NCBI GenBank assembly: GCA_900318865.1
Contig: ONMF01000006.1
Location: 49,705 to 113,704, forward strand
Origin: an uncultured Prevotellaceae bacterium
GTDB lineage: Bacteria > Bacteroidota > Bacteroidia > Bacteroidales > Muribaculaceae
DNA length: 64,000 nucleotides
Reading direction: 5' to 3'
Numbering within the stretch: position 1 is the stretch's first letter; each line of letters opens with the position of its first letter. A model generated the notes under the pieces. The model did not search any database, was not told the DNA's origin, and saw nothing but the letters and a program-made list of their open reading frames with translations. This document shows positions 51,900 to 60,467 of the stretch, one piece after another. A program made the position numbers and the translations under genes.

Positions 51900-53786
51900 A
51901 TGAAAAAGAACATATTCATTGCACTGACGGCACTTCTTGCCCTCATTTGCGCCTCTTGTGAAGACATCTTAGACCGCCCGCAGCTCAACTCGCCCACCGA
52001 TGAAAACTTCTGGAAATCGGAAAGCGACCTGCGCCTCTATGCCAACGGTTTCTATCCTAACTACTTCATTGGCTACGGCGTGAGCTGGAGCGAAGCCTAT
52101 TCGCCCTATCGCGGTTATACCTTCAACGATGACCTCACCGGAACCGGCAAGCAGTCGGCTTTCACCAACTCTGTGCCCTCCTCGATGACCAGCACCAGCG
52201 CTACCGCCGTGGCCACATGGCAGGTGCAGTACTCGGGCCCGTCGTGGAACTTCTCGTGGATTCGCAAAGCCAATATCATGATTGATCGCATCGAGAACAA
52301 CATGAAGGGTACGCTGTCCACCGAGGCCTACAACCACTGGCTCGCTGTGGCAAAATTCTTCAAATGCTACTCCTACAGCCGCCTGGTGGAGGTTTACGGC
52401 GACGTGCCTTATTTTGAGAGCACCCTGAGCGACGCCGACCTCGAGACCCTCTACAAAGACCGCGACAGCCGCATCGTCGTGATGGACAAAGTCTACGACA
52501 TGCTCAAAAACGACATCCTGCCCAACATGCGCACCAACGACGGTGCCAACATGCTCAACCGCTACGTGGCCGCCGCTTTCGCATCGCGCTGGATGCTCTT
52601 TGAGGGAACGTGGCAGAAGTATCATGGTGGCGACCAAGCCGCTGCCAAGAAGTACTTGGAACTCGCCCGCGATGCCGCCGAAATGGTTATCAACAGCGGT
52701 AACTATGCCATCGACACCCCGCTGCGTGAGCTCTTCGGCTCGGAAAACCTCGCCGGCAACAAAGAGGCCATTATCTATCGCCACTTCGACGCCGGGCAAT
52801 CGATTACTCACTGCGTGGCTTCCTACAGCAATGGTAACGAGAGCCAGACGGGTGCCAACCTTGCCTTCTTGAAATCAGTTATCTGCCAGGACGGCAAGCC
52901 CTACAAGACTTCCGCCCTCGACGGTGCCAAGAACCTCGACATGAAGAGCATCAGCCGCACACGCGACCCGCGCTTCGAGGCCACGTTTATCGACACGATT
53001 CGCGCCGCTTCGTCGACGCTCGTCTACTCGGCTAAATTCGTCGACCGTGCCTGCATCGACATGACAGTGGCCGACATGAGCAAGGTGGCCAAGTACAACT
53101 CGATGACCAACACCAACGATGCTCCCGTGATTCGTTACGGCGAGGTCCTGCTTAACTGGATTGAGGCCAAGGCCGAGCTCGCTTTGCTGGGCGGAGCCGC
53201 CGTCACGCAAGCCGACATCGACAAGTCGATCAACGTGCTCCGTGACCGTCCTCTCGACGACCATGCCAAGGCCAAAGGCTTGAAGAACACCGCTCACATG
53301 GTGCTGGCCGACATCAATGGCTCGTTCGACCCCGACCGCGACCCGACCGTCGATCCTCTCGTGTGGGAAGTGCGCCGCGAGCGCCGTCTTGAGATGGTGA
53401 ACGAACACAGCCGTATCCTCGACCTGCGCCGCTGGATGAAGCTCGACTACATGAATAACACCAAGTATCCCGACACGATGCTCGGTCCCTGGGTCGACTT
53501 CACCAAAGAAGGTTACGCCAGCGAGAAGGTCGACGGTGTTGAGAGACTTGTAAGCCAGTACCTCGTGGCAGGCAACGTGAACAAGCTCCATGTGATGAAG
53601 GCCGACGGCTCTGTCGTGTACTACGACGGCACCAATGGCTCGGAAATGGTGGGCTACTACATCCCCACCAACTGCCAGCCCCGCGACGCTTTCGACAACC
53701 GTGTGTACCTGTGCCCCCTCGGCAAGCAGGAAATCGACACCTACAGCGAAAAGGGCCACACCCTGACACAGAACCCGGGTTGGTAA
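51900..53786 (+). CDS. SusD/RagB lipoprotein, right system
   Basis: 628 residues with lipoprotein signal MKKNIFIALTALLALICASC. It is the classical SusD/RagB type: SPTDENFWKSESDLRLYANG near the N-terminus, FKCYSYSRLVEVYGDVPYFE, and the C-terminal VWEVRRERRLEMVNEHSRIL DL segment. It binds the ligand at the surface and covers the SusC barrel. Second gene of a two-gene operon ending in a GC-rich hairpin. Confidence 0.95.
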   Translation: MKKNIFIALTALLALICASCEDILDRPQLNSPTDENFWKSESDLRLYANGFYPNYFIGYGVSWSEAYSPYRGYTFNDDLTGTGKQSAFTNSVPSSMTSTSATAVATWQVQYSGPSWNFSWIRKANIMIDRIENNMKGTLSTEAYNHWLAVAKFFKCYSYSRLVEVYGDVPYFESTLSDADLETLYKDRDSRIVVMDKVYDMLKNDILPNMRTNDGANMLNRYVAAAFASRWMLFEGTWQKYHGGDQAAAKKYLELARDAAEMVINSGNYAIDTPLRELFGSENLAGNKEAIIYRHFDAGQSITHCVASYSNGNESQTGANLAFLKSVICQDGKPYKTSALDGAKNLDMKSISRTRDPRFEATFIDTIRAASSTLVYSAKFVDRACIDMTVADMSKVAKYNSMTNTNDAPVIRYGEVLLNWIEAKAELALLGGAAVTQADIDKSINVLRDRPLDDHAKAKGLKNTAHMVLADINGSFDPDRDPTVDPLVWEVRRERRLEMVNEHSRILDLRRWMKLDYMNNTKYPDTMLGPWVDFTKEGYASEKVDGVERLVSQYLVAGNVNKLHVMKADGSVVYYDGTNGSEMVGYYIPTNCQPRDAFDNRVYLCPLGKQEIDTYSEKGHTLTQNPGW

Positions 53787-53818
53787 TCTGGGAATAACCA
53801 ACTTTTGAATACTTGAGA

Positions 53819-53853
53819 ATCGCCGCCGGGCAGCACAGAGCGCCCGGCGGCGA
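53819..53853 (+). terminator. Hairpin after the right SusCD operon
   Basis: ATCGCCGCCGGGC pairs fully with GCCCGGCGGCGAT. The T-run is short (TTTG), but the stem is very stable. Confidence 0.7.
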
Positions 53854-53892
53854 TTTGTGTGATAAACGTGAAGAGGAAAAGGAAGATTTTTG

Positions 53893-53900
53893 TATCTTTG
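53893..53900 (+). promoter_or_regulatory. -7 element immediately upstream of a lipoprotein gene
   Basis: TATCTTTG only five bases before the ATG at 53905. The message is expected to be leaderless or nearly so. Confidence 0.5.
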
Positions 53901-53904
53901 CCTC

Positions 53905-54648
53905 ATGAGAACCATTTTATTGTTGATGCTGGCCGCTTGTGTGGCTTGCACAAGCCTGCAAAGTGAAAAGCCCATGACCGATTTCACCCGCACCACATTG
54001 CCTCCTGTGGAGGTTGACACTACCGCCGAGCTGATTGCCTACTACCCGAGCCTGGGCGGAGGTATGGACCTGGTGTGCGGCGTCATGCCGGCCACTACCG
54101 ACCCGCAGGTGGCCATGTGCGTGGAGGGGGCATTCACACATGCCCTGCTCGACCATTTTGAGCACACTAATATCGACGGCGACCATGTGGCGGCCGGGGT
54201 GCGCCATGCCGGTGCCCGCTGCAAGGACAATAGCGGGGCATTTATATATTATTATGTGGGAGAAAAACCGGTGTGGAGGTTTGTAAGAGGCAATTATGAC
54301 GAAGCGCTCAATGTGGCGGCGGCACACGGAGGCATGGGCTTCGGGCAGGCGCTGATAGTCTATGACGGGCAGCGCATCGAACCGCTGTGGCGCAAGGGGC
54401 AGCACTTCTATCGGGCCTTGTGTCAACACCGAGGCAAACTGTGTGTGGTCGACTCGCGCCAGCGTGTGGACTACGCTACATTTGTCGACGAGTTGATGCG
54501 TTATGGTGTGAGCTACGCGCTATACCTCGACATGGGTAGCGGGTGGAACCACTCCTGGTGGCGCGACGCGCGCGGCACCGTCCATGAAATCCATCCACGG
54601 ATAGAGAAAAGCCGTTTTTGCACCAATTGGGTGACGTTTTATCGCTGA
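53905..54648 (+). CDS. Lipoprotein, unknown; possible phosphodiester glycosidase-like fold
   Basis: 247 residues. MRTILLLMLAACVACTSLQS is a lipoprotein signal with two possible lipobox cysteines. The mature part includes GAFTHALLDHFEHTNIDGDH, GMGFGQALIVYDGQ and YALYLDMGSGWNHSWWRD. The last pattern reminds me of NAGPA/phosphodiester glycosidase proteins, but I would not assign the function. The start must be at 53905, as the -7 element occupies the region before it. The gene is monocistronic and convergent with lgt. Confidence 0.65.
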   Translation: MRTILLLMLAACVACTSLQSEKPMTDFTRTTLPPVEVDTTAELIAYYPSLGGGMDLVCGVMPATTDPQVAMCVEGAFTHALLDHFEHTNIDGDHVAAGVRHAGARCKDNSGAFIYYYVGEKPVWRFVRGNYDEALNVAAAHGGMGFGQALIVYDGQRIEPLWRKGQHFYRALCQHRGKLCVVDSRQRVDYATFVDELMRYGVSYALYLDMGSGWNHSWWRDARGTVHEIHPRIEKSRFCTNWVTFYR

Positions 54649-54663
54649 CGCCGCGCCTCCCTC

Positions 54664-55554
54664 CTACTTGCCATTGCCCTTGCGCGGCGAGTCCTCGTCG
54701 GGGAAGCGGTCGGGGAAGGTGAGCGGTTCACGCTGCCGGCGCAGCGCCCGCACCACCAGCCACACGCCCAGCACGATGAATGGGATGCTCAGCAGCTGGC
54801 CCTGGTCGATGCCCCAGGTGGCGCGCATCGTCAGTTCCCAGGGTTCTTGGACGTTTTTTACATATTCAATGAGAAACCTGGGGACGAATATTCCCAGCAT
54901 GAATGTGCCGAAAATGAGACCCGGCCGCTCTTGGAGATTGCGCCGCCAGTACATCCACATGCACACCCCGAAGATGAACAGATAGCACAGTGCCTCGTAG
55001 ATTTGGGTGGGGTGGCACGGAGCGGTGAACACCGGCTCGCCGCCGCGCATCACCTCATTGATGTTGGCAATGAAGGCAAATCCCCAGGGAAGGTCGGTGG
55101 GCGCTCCGTAGATTTCATGATTCATCAGGTTGCCCAGACGAATGAGGGCCGCGACAAGCCCCACAGGCACCACGATGCGGTCCAGAACCCACAGCGGGCT
55201 GCGATGGGTCACACAGCGGCTGTATATCAGCAGGGCGATGATGATGGCCAGCACGCCTCCATGGCTCGCAAGGCCGCCCTCCCACACCTTGGGAATCTCC
55301 GACAGGTGCTGTGAGTAATAGTCCCAGCCGTAGAAGAACACATGGCCCAAGCGGGCGCCGACGATGGTGGCCACCACAACGTAGATGAAAAGCGAGCCCA
55401 CCCACTTCTCGGGGGCGCCCTCGTGCTTGAAGATGCGATACACTACCTCGTAGCCGAACAGGAACCCGATGGCGAACATAAGTCCGTACCATCTGACGGT
55501 CAAAAAACCGGAATATAAATTCGGACTTGCGGTCCAAGTGATAAAGTCGAGCAT
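54664..55554 (-). CDS. lgt: Prolipoprotein diacylglyceryl transferase
   Basis: 296 residues with about seven membrane helices. N-terminal TVRWYGLMFAIGFLFGYEV, the LASHGGVLAIIIALLIYS region, and RLGNLMNHEIYG (the family signature with Arg and Asn) identify Lgt. It transfers diacylglycerol to the lipobox cysteine of prelipoproteins in the inner membrane, needed for all lipoproteins listed here. Own promoter (TAACTTTG at 55580-55587). The C-terminus ends in a charged tail. Confidence 0.96.
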   Translation of the reverse strand: MLDFITWTASPNLYSGFLTVRWYGLMFAIGFLFGYEVVYRIFKHEGAPEKWVGSLFIYVVVATIVGARLGHVFFYGWDYYSQHLSEIPKVWEGGLASHGGVLAIIIALLIYSRCVTHRSPLWVLDRIVVPVGLVAALIRLGNLMNHEIYGAPTDLPWGFAFIANINEVMRGGEPVFTAPCHPTQIYEALCYLFIFGVCMWMYWRRNLQERPGLIFGTFMLGIFVPRFLIEYVKNVQEPWELTMRATWGIDQGQLLSIPFIVLGVWLVVRALRRQREPLTFPDRFPDEDSPRKGNGK

Positions 55555-55579
55555 AAAATAGGGATGTGATATTGTGTGG

Positions 55580-55587
55580 CAAAGTTA
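55580..55587 (-). promoter_or_regulatory. -7 element of lgt
   Basis: TAACTTTG on the minus strand, 25 bases before the lgt ATG. Confidence 0.5.
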
Positions 55588-55658
55588 ATCAAAAAATGTC
55601 CAATGATTTAAACTTTGGCACACTTTTTGGGTCAATACGGAGAAAATAGTTCACAATC

Positions 55659-56201
55659 ATGAAGCTGACATGGAAGCAAGGCGTCGCGGCTGCACTGTGT
55701 GTGGTGGCGGTGACGGTGGCATGGGTCAAGTTTGGCGCCAACATTTTTTTGCAAGGACGGACGGTTATCGGGACCACTGAACTCAAAGCGCTCGACGCCG
55801 GCAATGCCGGAATCAACATCGTGGTGGCAAGGCCATGGTTCACCGACAGTGTGCTGGTGCTGAATGTGGGCGAGCCCGACGCCGACCGCGATTTTGACCG
55901 CATCGACGCCACTCGGTGCCTGCTGCAGTGTGCCAAGCACCTGGAGAACGAGCCGTTCAAGCGACTTTATCTTGCCAACAAGTGGACCCGGCTCTATTAC
56001 CTCGACGCTGCCGACGTGCGTGACCTGGGACGGCGGTATCGCACAGGAGAAAGCTGGAATAATGCCGGTCTCTACATTGAGGTGGCGAGGTATGCGCGCA
56101 CGCTCAACGACTCGCTTGCCTTCAAGCCCGGCACCGGGGCGCTGGCACAAATCACCAATGTGGACAACTGGAACACCATGATGGGCAACTTGATGCGCTG
56201 A
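55659..56201 (+). CDS. Membrane-anchored protein, unknown function
   Basis: 180 residues. One N-terminal membrane helix or uncleaved signal (GVAAALCVVAVTVAWVKFG) is followed by a soluble domain with GINIVVARPWFTDSVLVLNV and LQCAKHLENEPFKRLYLANK. The family is not recognised. It lies between lgt and the LOG-family gene, each with its own promoter signal. The imperfect sequence AAACTTTG at 55611-55617 may be its -7 element. Confidence 0.6.
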   Translation: MKLTWKQGVAAALCVVAVTVAWVKFGANIFLQGRTVIGTTELKALDAGNAGINIVVARPWFTDSVLVLNVGEPDADRDFDRIDATRCLLQCAKHLENEPFKRLYLANKWTRLYYLDAADVRDLGRRYRTGESWNNAGLYIEVARYARTLNDSLAFKPGTGALAQITNVDNWNTMMGNLMR

Positions 56202-56249
56202 AAACGGATAAAGCGCGGCCCGCAGGCCCGAAATGTGAAATCTTTGTTG

Positions 56250-56257
56250 TAATTTTG
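56250..56257 (+). promoter_or_regulatory. -7 element immediately upstream of the LOG-family gene
   Basis: TAATTTTG four bases before the ATG at 56262. This suggests a leaderless message. Confidence 0.5.
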
Positions 56258-56261
56258 CGGC

Positions 56262-56849
56262 ATGATTAGCGAGAAAGGTAAGATATGCGTCTTTGCAGCA
56301 TCGAGCAAGAATGCCGGCGATGTGTTCATGGGCCAGGCCAGCAAGCTGGGGCAGCTCATGGCCTCCCGTGGATGGGATTGCATCCAGGGCGGCGGGTCGA
56401 CCGGGCTGATGCGGGCCGTGGCCGATGCCATGCTCGAGCATGGCGGCCATGTGACAGGCGTCATACCGAAGTTTATGGTCGACAACGGATGGCTCAATCC
56501 CCGGCTGACCGACGTGATTATCACCGCCGACATGCACCAGCGAAAGGAAATGATGATTCAGCAGGCAAGGGCCATCGTGGCACTGCCGGGCGGCCTGGGT
56601 ACGCTCGAAGAATTGCTCGAGGTGCTCACCTGGCGGCAGCTGGGGCTCATCACCATGCCCGTGGTGCTGCTCAACACCGCCGGATTTTTTGAGCCGCTGA
56701 ACGCCATGCTCATGCGGTGCATCGAGAGCCGGTTCATGAGCGAGACCCACAACCTGTTGTGGGCCTTGGCCGCCACACCCGTCGAGGCATTGGACATCGT
56801 TGAGCGGCAATTGTCGGAGGGAGTACCCCTGACCGAAAAAAAGAATTAA
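56262..56849 (+). CDS. LOG-family Rossmann-fold protein (TIGR00730)
   Basis: 195 residues. The motifs CIQGGGSTGLMRAVADAMLE and VALPGGLGTLEELLEVLTWR are the PGGxGTxxE-type signature of the LOG family. Members release the base from nucleoside 5'-monophosphates, producing cytokinin-like bases, although the natural role in gut bacteria is unknown. The start MISEKGKICVFAAS fits family N-termini and lies almost directly after the -7 element. Four bases separate it from the DUF4271 gene, so the two are in one operon. Confidence 0.88.
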   Translation: MISEKGKICVFAASSKNAGDVFMGQASKLGQLMASRGWDCIQGGGSTGLMRAVADAMLEHGGHVTGVIPKFMVDNGWLNPRLTDVIITADMHQRKEMMIQQARAIVALPGGLGTLEELLEVLTWRQLGLITMPVVLLNTAGFFEPLNAMLMRCIESRFMSETHNLLWALAATPVEALDIVERQLSEGVPLTEKKN

Positions 56850-56853
56850 CACC

Positions 56854-57729
56854 ATGCCAGCCACCCACGTGATTCAAAATACCGCACCGGTTACCGACAG
56901 CTTGCCCGACAGCCTGGCGGCCGAGCAGGCTTACTATCCGCCGCAGTATATCGATGGCTTTGGCGACAGCGTGGGAAACGATACCGTGATTCAGTCGATG
57001 AGCCGGTTGCAAGTGATGGAGAAGCCTGCCGGTGAGCGGCCGCACAGCTTTGTGCCGTGGCCGCTGCACGATGCGGGAACCATGACCCTTGTGGTGGGGG
57101 CTTTGTTTCTGGTGGTGGTGAGTTACCGCAGTGGTTACAAGTACATCGAGCAGTTTTTTCACAATATGTTCTCCACCCGCCGCCAGGAAAGCATCTTTGA
57201 GGACCACACCCTCAACGAGACGCAGATTCTCTCGGCCTTGATTATCAACACATGTGTCATGGAGGCCGTTTTGGCCTACTGTGCCCTGACGCTTTATCTG
57301 CCCCGGCTCGCTGTGTCGCTGCAAAGTGCCATCACGCTGCATGTGGCGGCCTTGGCAGTCCTGGCCCTGGCATTCTATCTTGCGCAGCTGGTTGCTTACA
57401 AGCTCATCGGTTATGTGTTTGCCGACAAGGTGACTACAAAACTCTGGGTCGACGGCTTCAAGGCAAGCCAGTCGCTGTTGGGTCTGTTGCTTGCGCCTGT
57501 GGTGGGATTGATGCTTGTCAAGCCGGTTTGGGCTTCCTCACTGATGACCGTAGGAATGTTGCTTTACATATTATCACGCCTGGTATTTATTTGCAAAGGT
57601 TTTAGAATTTTTTATAGCAATTTGCCATCAATTGTGTATTTTATTTTGTACCTTTGCGCCGTCGAAATCGTACCCATTGCCATTGTTGTGAAAGCGGCAG
57701 TCTTTGTGTGCGGTTATTTACAATCATAA
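56854..57729 (+). CDS. DUF4271 membrane protein
   Basis: 291 residues. After a hydrophilic N-terminal ~70 residues come about seven membrane helices, with the segment SGYKYIEQFFHNMFSTRRQE between helices 1 and 2 typical of DUF4271. The function is unknown. From memory, Bacteroidales often carry this gene directly before hemD, as here (12-base gap). A role connected with heme or tetrapyrrole metabolism is possible but only by association. Confidence 0.8.
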   Translation: MPATHVIQNTAPVTDSLPDSLAAEQAYYPPQYIDGFGDSVGNDTVIQSMSRLQVMEKPAGERPHSFVPWPLHDAGTMTLVVGALFLVVVSYRSGYKYIEQFFHNMFSTRRQESIFEDHTLNETQILSALIINTCVMEAVLAYCALTLYLPRLAVSLQSAITLHVAALAVLALAFYLAQLVAYKLIGYVFADKVTTKLWVDGFKASQSLLGLLLAPVVGLMLVKPVWASSLMTVGMLLYILSRLVFICKGFRIFYSNLPSIVYFILYLCAVEIVPIAIVVKAAVFVCGYLQS

Positions 57730-57741
57730 AAACTTGAAATA

Positions 57742-58527
57742 GTGAACGTTAAGAAGATTTTAGTTTCTCAGCCAAAGCCCGCGTCGGAGAAGTCGCCATA
57801 TTATGACTTGGAAACGAAATACGGTGTGGAAGTAGTCTTTCGTCCATTTATTAAGATCGAAGGACTCACCGCACGGGAATTCCGGCAATCGAAGATTTCC
57901 ATTCCCGACTACAGCGCCATTATTTTCACGGCCCGCACGGCTATTGACCACTTCTTCAGATTGTGCAAAGAGCTGAGAGTCACCGTACCTGATACATTGA
58001 AGTATTTTTGTGTGAGCGAAACCGTGGCACTCTATCTGCAAAAGTATATCGTCTACCGCAAGAGAAAGATTTTCTTCTCCGAGAGCGGAAAAATCGAAGA
58101 TTTGGTGCCCATCATCCTCAAGCACAGCAAGGAGACCTACTTGATGCCCATCAGCGATGTGCACAATGACAAGGCAACGGTGCTCGATGAGCACAAAGTA
58201 CACTACACCAAGGCGGTGATGTACCGCACCGTGAGCAATGATTTCCAGAAAGGTGAGAAATTCGACTACGACATGCTGGTTTTCTTCAGCCCGGCGGGTG
58301 TGAAGTCGCTGGTGCACAATTTCCCTGATTACAAGGAGCGAGGCATTCGCATCGGAGCCATGGGGGCATCGACCATTGCCGCAGTGAAGGATGCCGGCCT
58401 CGACCTGGACATCACCACGTCGGCAGCGGCACCGTCGATGGCGGCTGCCATCGACCTCTTCTTGCGGGAAAACGGCCAGCCTGTGCTGCAATCGCAGGAA
58501 GACGATGCTGCGGCTGATGCCGGATGA
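57742..58527 (+). CDS. hemD: Uroporphyrinogen-III synthase
   Basis: 261 residues from a GTG start (VNVKKILVSQPKP). The two-lobed HemD pattern is visible: YGVEVVFRPFIKIEGLTARE, IFTARTAIDHFF, and FDYDMLVFFSPAGVKSLVHN with GAMGASTIAAVKDAG near the end. It closes hydroxymethylbilane to uroporphyrinogen III, the branch point of heme and cobalamin synthesis. Other heme genes are absent from the window. The last ~20 residues are an acidic tail. The catalytic fold is poorly conserved in general, so context with DUF4271 supports the call. Confidence 0.85.
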   Translation: MNVKKILVSQPKPASEKSPYYDLETKYGVEVVFRPFIKIEGLTAREFRQSKISIPDYSAIIFTARTAIDHFFRLCKELRVTVPDTLKYFCVSETVALYLQKYIVYRKRKIFFSESGKIEDLVPIILKHSKETYLMPISDVHNDKATVLDEHKVHYTKAVMYRTVSNDFQKGEKFDYDMLVFFSPAGVKSLVHNFPDYKERGIRIGAMGASTIAAVKDAGLDLDITTSAAAPSMAAAIDLFLRENGQPVLQSQEDDAAADAG

Positions 58528-58572
58528 CGGTTGTCACTGAAGGCACAATGAGAAAATTTATCGGGGGAGTGG

Positions 58573-58602
58573 TTGACATTCCCCTAATTTTTTGTAACTT
58601 CG
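58573..58602 (+). promoter_or_regulatory. Promoter of the rnpA-yidD-tatD operon
   Basis: TTG (58573-58575), a 19-base gap, then TAACTTCG (58595-58602), about 18 bases before the rnpA ATG. Confidence 0.5.
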
Positions 58603-58619
58603 CTTTCTCTATTTGAACT

Positions 58620-59039
58620 ATGAACGAATCGGTGCACCGCTATTGCCTGAAAAAATCGGAACGACTGTGTAGCCGCACGGCCGTGGAGATGCTTTTTGCC
58701 CAGGGCCAATCGTCCATCGCTTATCCGCTCAGGGCCGTCTATCGTTTCCGCCAGGCCGACGAGCGCTCAGGCGGTGTGCAGATGATGATAACCATTCCCA
58801 AAAAGAAAATAAAACTGGCGGTGAACAGGGTGCTGCTGCGCCGCCGCATACGCGAGGCCTACCGCCTGCATCGCGGCGAGCGGCTTGCCACGGCACTGGG
58901 TGCCGCGCCGGTGGCGCTCGACGTGGCGTTCCTTTATCTGGCCACCTCCATTGAGCCTTATCGTGTCATTGAAGCCAAGGTGTGCGATCTGCTTGACCGG
59001 ATTGCCCGCCATGCGCAGGAATTATCCTCACAGCCATGA
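58620..59039 (+). CDS. rnpA: Ribonuclease P protein component
   Basis: 139 residues, small and basic. The signature [20 protein letters not shown] is the RNA-binding RNR motif of RnpA. The N-terminal [20 protein letters not shown] is also typical. It binds the RNase P RNA and helps mature tRNA 5' ends. The stop overlaps the ATG of yidD by four bases (ATGA), the usual rnpA-yidD order. Confidence 0.95.
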   Translation: MNESVHRYCLKKSERLCSRTAVEMLFAQGQSSIAYPLRAVYRFRQADERSGGVQMMITIPKKKIKLAVNRVLLRRRIREAYRLHRGERLATALGAAPVALDVAFLYLATSIEPYRVIEAKVCDLLDRIARHAQELSSQP

Positions 59040-59287
59040 ACAGCAAGGGGGCGTCACATCGTCGGTCGCCGGGATGGATGTCGCGCATGCTCATCGCTCC
59101 CATCCGATTCTATCAGCGGTTCATCTCGCCGCTCACACCGCCGGTGTGCCGTTTCACGCCGTCGTGCAGCCAGTATGCCGTTGAGGCCATCGCCAAGTAC
59201 GGCCCGCTGCGAGGCACCTGGTTGGCAATTAAGCGAATAGCCCGTTGCAACCCTTGGGGCGGCAGCGGATACGACCCTGTGCCTTGA
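59036..59287 (+). CDS. yidD: Membrane protein insertion efficiency factor
   Basis: 83 residues. The pattern [20 protein letters not shown] followed by [19 protein letters not shown] and [12 protein letters not shown] is the full YidD signature, with its conserved cysteines. It is thought to assist YidC in inserting membrane proteins. Overlaps rnpA by four bases and the TatD-like gene by one base. Confidence 0.96.
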   Translation: MNSKGASHRRSPGWMSRMLIAPIRFYQRFISPLTPPVCRFTPSCSQYAVEAIAKYGPLRGTWLAIKRIARCNPWGGSGYDPVP

Positions 59288-59925
59288 TGTTAAAAGAATC
59301 ATTGATGCTGATTGACGCGCACACACACGACCGCTCGCGTGCCGACGCCGTGATTTCGGTGTCGCCGGCAGATTATTCCCCCGAGCCTCAGCGCCTTTAT
59401 TCCGTGGGGTGGCATCCGTGGCATCTGCCGGCGTTTGATGACGAGCATCGGCGTTTGCTCGATGTGGCTGCCCGCAGCGGCCAGGTGGTGGCCATTGGTG
59501 AGACGGGTATCGACCGGCTGCGAGGTGCCGACCTCCTGTTGCAGCGGCTCTGGCTCGAGCGGCACATCGCTTTGGCCGACGAACTGGGCAAGCCGTTGAT
59601 TCTGCACATCGTGCGTGGTGCCGAACAGGTAATCAAGGCTTGGCGCGACTCCGGGCATCATACCATCACCGCCGTGGTGCATGGCATGAGAGCCAATGCA
59701 CAAGTGGCGCAAATGCTGCTGCGCGAGGGATTCTTCTTGAGTTTCGGCGCGCGTTTCAATCCTGATGCAGTGCGCTGCACGCCGCTTGATAGCCTGCTGC
59801 TCGAAACCGACGAATATCCCGCCGATATCGATGCGGTGGCGCAAGCGGTGGCGCAAGCCAGGGGGGTGACGGCGAGCGGCGTGAAAAAAGCAGCCGCTGC
59901 CAATCTGGCGCGGCTGCTGCAATGA
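59287..59925 (+). CDS. TatD family metal-dependent hydrolase, short form
   Basis: 212 residues, shorter than the ~260 of E. coli TatD. Metal-binding residues are visible: LIDAHTHD (HxH), VAIGETGIDRL (Glu), ILHIVRG, AVVHGMRAN and LLETDEYPADI (Asp). TatD proteins are 3'-5' exonucleases or deoxyribonucleases acting in DNA quality control. The loop where longer members have extra helices is missing. The start at 59287 overlaps the yidD stop by one base; the ATG at 59305 (MLIDAHTH) is a credible alternative. Confidence 0.85.
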   Translation: MLKESLMLIDAHTHDRSRADAVISVSPADYSPEPQRLYSVGWHPWHLPAFDDEHRRLLDVAARSGQVVAIGETGIDRLRGADLLLQRLWLERHIALADELGKPLILHIVRGAEQVIKAWRDSGHHTITAVVHGMRANAQVAQMLLREGFFLSFGARFNPDAVRCTPLDSLLLETDEYPADIDAVAQAVAQARGVTASGVKKAAAANLARLLQ

Positions 59926-59949
59926 TGTGTGCCCGTGGTGGTGAGCGCG

Positions 59950-60333
59950 CTAAAACACGCGCCGGTAGGCTGTGTAATAGTACATGTTGGATTGCTGGGA
60001 AAGTATCAGGTCTCCATTGCGGTCATAGTCATAGTATAACGACTCTCTCAAGCCATCGTCATAGTTGATATACAGCATGCGGCGCGTCACGTCCCAGTTG
60101 AAGTCGATGTATAAGGGGCCGTAATTGTCATAATAGGTGTAGCGGCCGCGCCCGTTGCGGTAGAAGTCGTAACGCACCACATCGCGCCCGTCGATGTAAC
60201 CCTCGCCGTGGACGTCGACCGTGTAGTACGACTCCCAGCTGCCCTGCATGCGGTCATAACTGGGCTCATCGCGGCAAGAGCTCAAAATGACCGCAACCAA
60301 GGCTAAAATCAATATGCAATAATTCTTTTTCAT
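59950..60333 (-). CDS. Small lipoprotein rich in Tyr, Asp and Arg
   Basis: 127 residues. MKKNYCILILALVAVILSSC is a clear lipoprotein signal with lipobox LSSC. The mature protein is unusually rich in Tyr (more than 20), Asp and Arg, with the alternating pattern RRMLYINYDDGLRESLYYDY typical of a single small beta-barrel. I have no family name; a lipocalin-like fold is possible. Own promoter at 60359-60366. Convergent with tatD across a 24-base gap. Confidence 0.7.
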   Translation of the reverse strand: MKKNYCILILALVAVILSSCRDEPSYDRMQGSWESYYTVDVHGEGYIDGRDVVRYDFYRNGRGRYTYYDNYGPLYIDFNWDVTRRMLYINYDDGLRESLYYDYDRNGDLILSQQSNMYYYTAYRRVF

Positions 60334-60358
60334 GATGGTGTCTTTTTTGTTTATTTGA

Positions 60359-60366
60359 CAAAAATA
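60359..60366 (-). promoter_or_regulatory. -7 element of the small lipoprotein
   Basis: TATTTTTG on the minus strand, 26 bases before the ATG. Confidence 0.5.
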
Positions 60367-60431
60367 GCCCAAAAAAGTTTAAAACCGAAAAAATTGAGGG
60401 GAAATAATGACATTGTCACTCTAAAAACAAT

Positions 60432-60439
60432 TATCTTTG
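60432..60439 (+). promoter_or_regulatory. -7 element of the DUF4254-GT9-epimerase-aroK operon
   Basis: TATCTTTG, 28 bases before the DUF4254 ATG. Confidence 0.5.
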
Positions 60440-60467
60440 TAAGATAATAATCAAAAACGACGCGACC

